This document shows, one piece after another, positions 1 to 4,070 of a DNA stretch of 5,784 bases. How positions within the stretch are numbered: the stretch's first letter is position 1; each line of letters starts with the position of its first letter. The stretch covers positions 1 to 5,784 of the forward strand of contig DAIESR010000299.1 in NCBI GenBank assembly GCA_027346205.1. Direction: 5' to 3'. Below the pieces are notes generated by a model. That model worked only from the letters and a program-made list of their open reading frames with translations. It was not told the origin of the DNA and did not search any database. Source of the stretch: Beijerinckiaceae bacterium. GTDB taxonomy: Bacteria; Pseudomonadota; Alphaproteobacteria; Rhizobiales; Beijerinckiaceae. The translations under genes and the position numbers were made by a program.

Positions 1-1
1 A

Positions 2-391
2 GCTCTGCGCGATGCGGAGATCAACGAAGCTAAGAAAATCCTCGCGACCGAAGCCACCACGATGGTGCATGGGCGTGAAGCAGCCGAGCTTGCTGCCGAG
101 ACCGCCCGCCGCACCTTCGAGGAAGGCACGCTCGCCGAGACTTTGCCGAGTGTCCCAATTGCGCAGCAGGAGCTTGCAGCCGGACTCGGCGTGCTCGCCG
201 CTTTCGTCAAAGCCCGCCTCGTCGCCTCGACGAGCGAGGCACGCCGCCAGGTCAAGGGCGGCGGCCTCAAGGTGAATGATGCGACGGTCGCCGATGAGCG
301 AGCCATCCTTACGGACGCGGATCTCGTCGAGGGTGTCATCAAGCTCTCGCTCGGCAAGAAGAAGCATGTGCTCTTGAAACCGGAAGCGTGA
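2..391 (+). CDS. tyrS: Tyrosyl-tRNA synthetase, C-terminal part (5' end outside window)
   Basis: Cytosolic enzyme that charges tRNA-Tyr with tyrosine using ATP. Only the last 129 residues are present; the catalytic Rossmann domain lies upstream of the window. The frame is open from base 2 (LRDAEINEAKKILATEAT) and ends at TGA 389-391. The stretch MVHGREAAELAAETARRTF is typical of the linker helix of bacterial TyrS, with many Ala and Glu. The last ~60 residues (AFVKARLVASTSEARRQVKG, then GGLKVNDATVADE, then IKLSLGKKKHVLL) are an S4 RNA-binding domain, which in this family contacts the tRNA. The ATG at base 62 is internal, not the start. No clear terminator follows: the IS630-like element begins about 35 bases after the stop and may have displaced the original downstream sequence. 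Identification is firm from the S4 domain and the linker. Confidence 0.93.
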   Translation, partial: ALRDAEINEAKKILATEATTMVHGREAAELAAETARRTFEEGTLAETLPSVPIAQQELAAGLGVLAAFVKARLVASTSEARRQVKGGGLKVNDATVADERAILTDADLVEGVIKLSLGKKKHVLLKPEA

Positions 392-420
392 CACGCCGCG
401 TTCGGGACCATTCTTTGTTT

Positions 421-447
421 TGATACGGTTTCCGGATGATTGACTCG
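421..447 (+). repeat. Left terminal inverted repeat of the IS630-like element
   Basis: It begins TGATACGGTTTCCGG and pairs with the reverse complement of 962-988: 15 bases perfect, 23 of 27 overall. The outermost TGATA may be target sequence plus the TA duplication rather than element, because TGA/TCA on the two sides is also what a palindromic target would give. Confidence 0.85.
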
Positions 448-983
448 AAAGCTGAACGGATTCCCATTGGTTGGCGAAGCAGATAGTGTCGGGCGTCATG
501 AGTCGTGGGAGGGGGCATCATGGCGAGCGTCACTTTGCATTTGAGCATTGAAGAGCTGCGTGAGCGCTATGCGTCTTGTTCGGACGCGAGGATCGCGCGT
601 CATTTTCAGACGATATGGCTTCTGGCGAAGGGATACTCGATCGCGGAAGTATCGGAAATGACCTCGTTCGGGACGCGTTGGATCGAGCAATTGCTCGCGC
701 GCTACAATGCCGGATGGCACGGCGAAGCCGGCCTCAACCTCCCCGAGGGAATGCGCCTCGTTTTTCTTCCGCCCTACAGCCCTGAACTCCAGCCCGCTGA
801 AACGCTTTGGGCTCTGGTCGACGAACCAATCGTAAACCAACACGTCGAGACGATCGAGCAACTCGATGAAATCATCGCGCGCCAATGCGTCGCCCGCGCA
901 GCCCAACGCGACACAATCCGAACTCGAACCGACTTCCAATGGTGGCCAAAACAAAACACTCCGAATTAATTACCCGGAAACCG
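426..983 (+). mobile_element. IS630-family element with internal deletion (non-autonomous derivative)
   Basis: A 558-bp element bounded by terminal inverted repeats and carrying a shortened IS630-type transposase gene. The outer 15 bases of each inverted repeat (421-435 and 974-988) match perfectly. IS630/Tc1-mariner elements duplicate a TA dinucleotide. Placing the ends at 426 and 983 leaves a TA on each side (424-425 and 984-985) and implies an original target TGATATCA, itself a palindrome. Intact IS630 elements are about 1.1-1.2 kb, so about half is missing, and the gap falls inside the transposase gene. With the catalytic middle lost it could move only if a full-length relative in the same genome supplied transposase. 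The exact ends are inferred; the repeats themselves are seen directly. Confidence 0.8.
520..969 (+). pseudogene. IS630-family transposase, internally deleted in frame
   Basis: The open frame encodes 149 residues. ATG 520 is preferred because GGGAGGGGG lies 4-5 bases upstream; a GTG at 505 in the same frame is less likely. Residues ~8-62 form the N-terminal helix-turn-helix region of IS630 transposases (ARHFQTIWLLAKGYSIAEVS, then GTRWIEQLLARYN). Residues ~64-149 are the C-terminal end, with AGWH, LVFLPPYSPELQPAETLW and the closing DFQWWPK. The third acidic residue of the DDE triad survives (E94). The stretch holding the two catalytic aspartates is gone: residue 63 (N) joins directly to AGWH, which in full-length relatives follows the second catalytic Asp. 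Relatives are ~340-360 residues, so roughly 200 are missing, yet the frame is kept. It cannot be catalytic. It could still bind the element's ends if expressed; that is inference. Confidence 0.85.
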
Positions 984-988
984 TATCA
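962..988 (-). repeat. Right terminal inverted repeat of the IS630-like element
   Basis: It ends CCGGAAACCGTATCA, the exact reverse complement of 421-435, with further matches inward. The transposase stop codon (967-969) lies inside this repeat. The minus-strand TGA stop of the neighbouring small gene (986-988) lies at its outer edge. Confidence 0.85.
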
Positions 989-1153
989 TTCCTCGGCATC
1001 GGTGAACAGGATCACCTCATCCGGCAGGCCGATCGTCACGCTTTTTTCAAAATTTACGCCCGCAACCCGCGCGAAGGCCCCTTCGCCTTCCAAGAGCACC
1101 ACTGCCTCGGCAGGCATTTCCTGCAATTTCTCGATCAGCTGCGCCACGGTCAT
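986..1153 (-). CDS. Small conserved-type acidic protein, function unknown
   Basis: Encodes 55 residues beginning MTVAQLIEKLQEMPAEAVVL and ending DEVILFTDAEE. ATG 1153 is chosen because GAGAGGG lies 8 bases upstream; a TTG at 1198 would add 15 residues without a better ribosome site. An amphipathic helix (TVAQLIEKLQEMP) is followed by short beta-prone stretches (AVVLLEGEG, FARVAGVNF, VTIGLP, DEVILF). This resembles small bacterial and phage proteins that begin 'M-T-V-x-x-L-I-x-K-L-x-x-x-P' and have a compact alpha-beta fold, but I know no established function. There is no signal peptide or membrane segment. The stop codon touches the outer edge of the IS630-like element, so the element inserted immediately after the gene and seems to have left the coding region whole. 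It may be transcribed separately from dps, since a strong hairpin lies between them. Confidence 0.6.
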   Translation of the reverse strand: MTVAQLIEKLQEMPAEAVVLLEGEGAFARVAGVNFEKSVTIGLPDEVILFTDAEE

Positions 1154-1239
1154 TCCCGATGCCCTCTCGATCACGCTGTGCTGCAAAGCTGCGTTCAAAA
1201 CTCATGCCGTGGGTTTAAGGACGTCCTACCAACGAAGCA

Positions 1240-1276
1240 AGCCCGAGAGCGGCGGTCATGCCGCCATTCTCGGGCT
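1240..1276 (-). terminator. Strong hairpin downstream of dps, probable terminator
   Basis: A perfect 9-bp outer stem (AGCCCGAGA with TCTCGGGCT) and a 5-bp inner stem (GGCGG with CCGCC) are separated by a 2x2 internal loop, with a 5-base apical loop. It starts about 58 bases past the dps stop on the minus strand. The following minus-strand bases, TGCTTCGTT, make only a weak U-tract, so the stem is certain but termination is inferred. Nothing else is recognised in 1154-1334 apart from the 10-bp palindrome AGGACGTCCT at 1218-1227. Confidence 0.5.
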
Positions 1277-1334
1277 CGTCGACAAATAAGCGGCCAGTCC
1301 GGTCTTGGCCAGGAGCGCAGCGATCAGCGGCCGA

Positions 1335-1898
1335 TCACCGCGATTCAGCGCCTTCCATGCGGCTCGACTCGAATAGGAACCAGGTCCGCCTTTCGGTCTC
1401 ATCGATCCAGACTTCGAGCAGGCTGGCCGTCGCCACATCTCTATGTTCATCGCAGAGTTGATGCGTCTCGCGCATGGCGGCGACCAATTGCTTATTGTCT
1501 TCCCGCAACTCGGCAAGCATGTCGAACGGCGTGACATAATCGGCGTCATTGTCCTTGAGACGCTGCATGCGGCTGATCTGGCCGATCGAATGCAAGGTGG
1601 TGCCACCGATTTTCCGCACGCGCTCGGCAATCGGATCGGTCATGGCGAAGATCTGATTGGCCTGCTCGTCGAGCATGAGATGATAATCGCGGAAATGCGG
1701 ACCCGACATGTGCCAATGAAAATTCTTCGTCTTCAGATAAAGAGTGAACACATCAGTCAGAAGGACAGTGAGTGCGCCCGAAACATTCTTGATCGCATTT
1801 GACGACAGATCCGTCGGCGTATCGAGCGGCGCGATTCGCCGGATCTTCGCCTCTTCGATATAGGCTTGGTGCTTGGTCGCTGTTTTGGTCGCGTTCAT
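1335..1898 (-). CDS. dps: Dps family DNA-protection / ferritin-like protein
   Basis: Dps forms a cytosolic dodecameric shell that oxidises Fe(II), usually with hydrogen peroxide, stores the iron, and protects DNA under starvation and oxidative stress. The 187-residue product is typical in length for Dps proteins with an N-terminal tail. The ferroxidase ligands are all visible with the family spacing: H61 (FHWHMSGPHF), H73 and D77 (DYHLMLDE), D88 and E92 (TDPIAERV). The N-terminal ~25 residues are rich in Lys/Arg (K5, K9, K18, R20, R21), as in Dps proteins that bind DNA through the tail. ATG 1898 is preferred because AAGGAAG lies about 9 bases upstream; the in-frame ATG at 1919 lacks a good ribosome site and would add 7 residues. 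It looks monocistronic: a hairpin lies downstream and overlapping inverted repeats upstream. The family assignment is firm. Confidence 0.95.
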   Translation of the reverse strand: MNATKTATKHQAYIEEAKIRRIAPLDTPTDLSSNAIKNVSGALTVLLTDVFTLYLKTKNFHWHMSGPHFRDYHLMLDEQANQIFAMTDPIAERVRKIGGTTLHSIGQISRMQRLKDNDADYVTPFDMLAELREDNKQLVAAMRETHQLCDEHRDVATASLLEVWIDETERRTWFLFESSRMEGAESR

Positions 1899-2242
1899 CG
1901 CAAGAGCTTCCTTCTTCATTGAAGTCGTGAAACATCCACGGCAGACGCACTTTCATGTGCAACACATGTTGCAGCTCGAGCTTCACCACATCCGCCGCGA
2001 TCGCGAATTAATTTTCATCAGGAACAAGATTGACGTTGCCTGAGAGAGCCGAAATCCAGGCACCTGTTTAAGCCAAAGCAACACGCTGAGTGCGCCTCGA
2101 CATTTCCATTGGATTGGCTTTAATATCGTTCAAGCACACGCATCAACCGCTGCCGGAACAACGTCTGTCCCAGGTTCAGGTTCCGTCACGCATGCGGAAT
2201 AAACGCCTACTCGGCGCAGCGCTGCCGACCACCCGGTCTCCA
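1899..2242. other. Gene-free stretch between dps and cobT
   Basis: No reading frame here looks like a gene. It contains the dps upstream region with its inverted repeats (1954-1973). It also contains an imperfect hairpin with 6-bp arms at 2037-2042 and 2057-2062 (TGCCTG / CAGGCA, 14-base loop). A small GC-rich hairpin at 2211-2228 (TCGGC with GCCGA around the palindrome core AGCGCT) lies 36 bases past the cobT stop on the minus strand and could end cobT transcription, though no clean U-tract follows. I see no tRNA or known riboswitch in this stretch. Confidence 0.5.
1954..1973. promoter_or_regulatory. Overlapping inverted repeats upstream of dps, possible operator
   Basis: Two inverted repeats share bases. 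CATGTG-CAA-CACATG spans 1954-1968 and TGCAAC-ACAT-GTTGCA spans 1958-1973. They lie 56-75 bases before the chosen dps start on the minus strand, where a repressor site or a 5' leader hairpin would sit. The arrangement could also be two alternative leader folds. I cannot tie it to a known regulator such as OxyR, Fur or Irr, so the operator role is inference from symmetry and position. Confidence 0.35.
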
Positions 2243-2278
2243 GCTTCAGTTTTCGATCTCGCTTCAGTTTTCGATCTT
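2243..2278 (-). repeat. 18-bp tandem duplication spanning the cobT stop codon
   Basis: Two adjacent 18-base units, 2243-2260 and 2261-2278, differ at one base. On the coding strand each contains ATCGAAAACTGAAGC. The unit nearer cobT encodes the last residues (KIEN) and the TGA stop at 2266-2264. The second unit repeats them in frame, including a second TGA at 2248-2246. The unit length is a multiple of three, so the duplicate acts as an in-frame backup end. Confidence 0.85.
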
Positions 2279-3301
2279 GCCCGCGACATGCGCCTCGGCA
2301 AAGGTCGCCATGTCGATATGGCAAGAGAGGGCCGCCTTGACGATTCCCGCAGCGAGCGCCGCGCCGCTGCCTTCGCCGAGCCGCAGGCCGAGATCGAGAA
2401 TGGGTTCCTTGCCGAGCCGCGCGAGCACGTCCTTATGCGCGCCCTCCGCCGAGACATGCGCAGCAAGGCAATGAGCGATCACCTGTGGCGCCTCGGCATG
2501 AAGCACGGCCGCCGCGGCACAAGCGATATAGCCATCGAGAAGCACGGGAATATGGGCGAGACGTGCCGCGACGATGGCGCCCGCCATCGCGGCGATCTCG
2601 CGGCCACCAAAGCGGCGCAGCACTTCGAGAGGATCGCCGAGCCAATCCTTATGATTGGCCACTCCCGTTTCCACCGCGTCGATCTTGCACGCGAGACGAA
2701 GATCATCGACACCCGTGCCACGGCCGACCCAATGCGCGGCTTCCCCGCCATAGAGGCCATAATAGATCGCCGCCGCGCTGGTCGTATTGCCGATTCCCAT
2801 TTCGCCGATGCAGAGGAGATCGGTTCCAGGCACGATCGCCCCCATGCCGGAGCGAAAGGCGGCAACGGCAGTCTCCTCATCCATCGCCGGCATTTCGATG
2901 AAATCCTCAGTCGGCTGATCGAGATCGAGTTCGACGATCTTCAGGCCGAGGCCGAAGCTGGCGCAGATCTGATTGATCGCTGCACCGCCGGCGACGAAAT
3001 TAGCGATCATGGCGCGCGTCACCGAGGCCGGATAGGCGGAGACGCCGCGTTTCACGATGCCATGATTGCCGGCGAAGATCAGAGCGAGTGGCTGCGCCAG
3101 CTCCGGCATCGGCCGTCCCTGCCAGGCGGCGAGAAAAGCGACAATATCCTCGAGGCGGCCGAGCGAGCCTAGAGGCTTGGTTAGCTGCGCCTGGCGCGCA
3201 CGGACGGCTGCGACACAGGCCTCCGCAGGCCCTGGGAGCGCATCGAGCAGACGACGGATGTCATCGAAAGAGAGCGGCAAAAAAGAGGTCGGCAGGGACA
3301 T
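2264..3301 (-). CDS. cobT: Nicotinate-nucleotide--dimethylbenzimidazole phosphoribosyltransferase
   Basis: CobT moves the phosphoribosyl group of nicotinate mononucleotide onto 5,6-dimethylbenzimidazole, giving alpha-ribazole phosphate for the lower ligand of cobalamin, in the cytosol. The 345-residue product matches the family (about 335-356). Visible family motifs: KPLGSLGRLE (42-51), GNHGI (78-82), GEMGIGNTTSAAA (166-178), GRGTG (193-197), LLDGYI (254-259), SAEGAHK (284-290) and RLGEGSGAALA (307-317). By family knowledge the Glu of the GEGSGAA loop (E310) should be the catalytic base. ATG 3301 (MSLPTSFLPLSFDDIRRLL) fits the usual N-terminus, with AAGG about 11 bases upstream; a GTG at 3340 would add 13 basic residues and is less likely. 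No other cobalamin gene is in the window and I saw no B12-riboswitch box upstream, so the gene looks isolated and perhaps constitutive. Its end carries the tandem duplication described separately. Confidence 0.96.
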   Translation of the reverse strand: MSLPTSFLPLSFDDIRRLLDALPGPAEACVAAVRARQAQLTKPLGSLGRLEDIVAFLAAWQGRPMPELAQPLALIFAGNHGIVKRGVSAYPASVTRAMIANFVAGGAAINQICASFGLGLKIVELDLDQPTEDFIEMPAMDEETAVAAFRSGMGAIVPGTDLLCIGEMGIGNTTSAAAIYYGLYGGEAAHWVGRGTGVDDLRLACKIDAVETGVANHKDWLGDPLEVLRRFGGREIAAMAGAIVAARLAHIPVLLDGYIACAAAAVLHAEAPQVIAHCLAAHVSAEGAHKDVLARLGKEPILDLGLRLGEGSGAALAAGIVKAALSCHIDMATFAEAHVAGKIEN

Positions 3302-3417
3302 GAGCAGAAATGCCTTCAGCTTCGACTCCCTCTTAAGCACTTTCTCTTTTACGAGGCGTCACCTCATCGGCACAAAGCGCGTGGCAGTTTGTCCCAGCGA
3401 TTGCTGCAATTGCGATA

Positions 3418-3445
3418 TTGCATCGCACAAAATTAATCGTATATT
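3418..3445 (+). promoter_or_regulatory. Candidate promoter for the small exported protein
   Basis: TTGCAT (3418-3423) and TATATT (3440-3445) are separated by 16 bases, close to a sigma-70 type promoter on the plus strand. This would place the start of transcription near 3452, leaving a leader of about 115 bases before ATG 3567. The -10 lies inside the 23-bp motif shared with the glycosyltransferase upstream region. This is a pattern match only. Confidence 0.4.
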
Positions 3446-3454
3446 CCTATCAAT
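3432..3454 (+). repeat. 23-bp AT-rich motif, copy 1 (upstream of exported protein gene)
   Basis: It reads ATTAATCGTATATTCC followed by TATCAAT. A second copy at 4028-4050 matches at 21 of 23 positions in the same orientation. Each copy precedes a plus-strand gene: this one is 112 bases before ATG 3567. TTGCTGCA also occurs before both copies (3401-3408 and 4017-4024), but about 20 bases further away here, as if this copy had an insertion or the other a deletion. The motif is far more AT-rich than its surroundings, fitting a promoter, operator or DNA-bending site. Confidence 0.7.
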
Positions 3455-3566
3455 GCTCCACGCATCCAACAACCAGGGCGCTAGAGCCAAGAAGTGCTGT
3501 ATTGCACCAAAAAGGATCCTCGGCGCGAGCCTCCTCCCACGCTCGCGAAAATTGGAGAGACCAATC

Positions 3567-3791
3567 ATGACTCGTATTTTCGCTTCCTCCTCCCGTATTG
3601 CTCTTGCGCTCGGCCTCGCCCTCGCTCTCGCCGGCGGTGCCTCCGCCATCGCGGCGGGTGCGCATCCGACCGTTGCCTCGGCAAAGACGAGCGTCCGCTG
3701 CTTTTTCGCCGCCAATGGCGATGCCAAGCATGGCCCTGAGAACGGCGGTTGGATCTGCCTTCCCGAGCACCACACCGCCGGCCCGCGCTGA
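3567..3791 (+). CDS. Small exported protein with two cysteines, function unknown
   Basis: Encodes 74 residues. ATG 3567 is supported by GGAGAG 7 bases upstream. The N-terminus is a clear Sec signal peptide: basic start (MTR, R10), a hydrophobic core (IALALGLALALAGG) and a likely signal peptidase I site after ASA (residue 27). The mature part is about 47 residues, begins IAAGAHPTVASAKTSVRC and holds two cysteines (C45, C64) that could form one disulphide in the periplasm. Between them lies a polar Gly/Asn-rich loop (NGDAKHGPENGG), followed by WICLPEHHTAGPR. Three histidines near the C-terminal half (H55, H68, H69) and the cysteines leave metal binding possible, but that is only a guess. I do not recognise the family. 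The gene has its own candidate promoter and is followed by hairpins, so it is probably a single-gene unit. It shares the 23-bp upstream motif with the next gene. Confidence 0.75.
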   Translation: MTRIFASSSRIALALGLALALAGGASAIAAGAHPTVASAKTSVRCFFAANGDAKHGPENGGWICLPEHHTAGPR

Positions 3792-3802
3792 TGAAGATAA
3801 GG

Positions 3803-3825
3803 CAGCGGCGGAGTCTCTGCCGCTG
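3803..3825 (+). terminator. Hairpin just after the exported protein gene
   Basis: A 10-bp stem (CAGCGGCGGA with TCTGCCGCTG, one G-U pair) has a 3-base loop and starts 12 bases after the stop. It is followed by GCCTGATAAATAG rather than a U-run. It may protect the mRNA 3' end or pause polymerase. A second hairpin follows at 3838-3858 (GCCGAA / TTCGGC). Confidence 0.5.
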
Positions 3826-3872
3826 GCCTGATAAATAGCCGAATTCGTCCCTTTCGGCCAGACAATGCTATA

Positions 3873-3912
3873 GAGCGCTTTCACGATTCCTCCATCGTGA
3901 AGGCGCTCTTTT
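3873..3912 (+). terminator. Intrinsic (Rho-independent) terminator
   Basis: A 14-bp stem (GAGCGCTTTCACGA at 3873-3886 with TCGTGAAGGCGCTC at 3895-3908, one G-U pair) has an 8-base loop and is followed directly by TTTTCGTTT. It is the best terminator in the window and ends transcription from the exported protein gene about 80 bases past its stop codon. It separates that gene from the glycosyltransferase. Confidence 0.85.
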
Positions 3913-4027
3913 CGTTTCGGGCTCCGACTAGAGCCGATCCCGCCGGTCCGGCAAATACCCATCACCTCAATGCACCACTCCGGCGTCAGCAACCATAGAT
4001 TGTATAAACCGTCGTTTTGCTGCATAG

Positions 4028-4050
4028 ATTAATAGTATATACCTATCAAT
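4028..4050 (+). repeat. 23-bp AT-rich motif, copy 2 (upstream of glycosyltransferase gene)
   Basis: It reads ATTAATAGTATATACC followed by TATCAAT, matching 3432-3454 at 21 of 23 positions. It lies 20 bases before ATG 4071, so its TATATA (4036-4041) could be a -10 element with a short leader. No good -35 is seen at the right spacing, so an activator may be needed if this is a promoter. It is followed by a further AT-rich run, ATATATC. Confidence 0.7.
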
Positions 4051-4070
4051 ATATCAGTCAGAGGACCCGA

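Noticed and set aside
866..1534. A 222-codon plus-strand open frame across the element's end and dps
   Set aside because: It crosses the IS end, the small gene, the hairpin and dps antisense. Its composition is that of an out-of-frame shadow and it has no ribosome site.
2031..2070. Glycine riboswitch-like CTCTCAGGCA on the minus strand
   Set aside because: The string is present, but the other conserved parts (GCCGAAGGGGCAA core, tandem aptamer) and a glycine-related gene are absent. It is just one arm of a small hairpin.
2090..3172. A 360-codon plus-strand open frame
   Set aside because: It lies almost wholly antisense to cobT, whose protein has every family motif; the plus-strand product is Arg/His-rich with no recognisable domain.
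3302..3566. Possible cobalamin riboswitch before cobT
   Set aside because: I looked on the minus strand for the B12 box (AGCCAGGAGACCTGCC-like) and the usual core helices and saw neither.
3450..4025. A 191-codon minus-strand open frame
   Set aside because: It runs antisense through the exported protein gene and the intrinsic terminator and has no domain. Open frames of this size arise by chance in GC-rich DNA.
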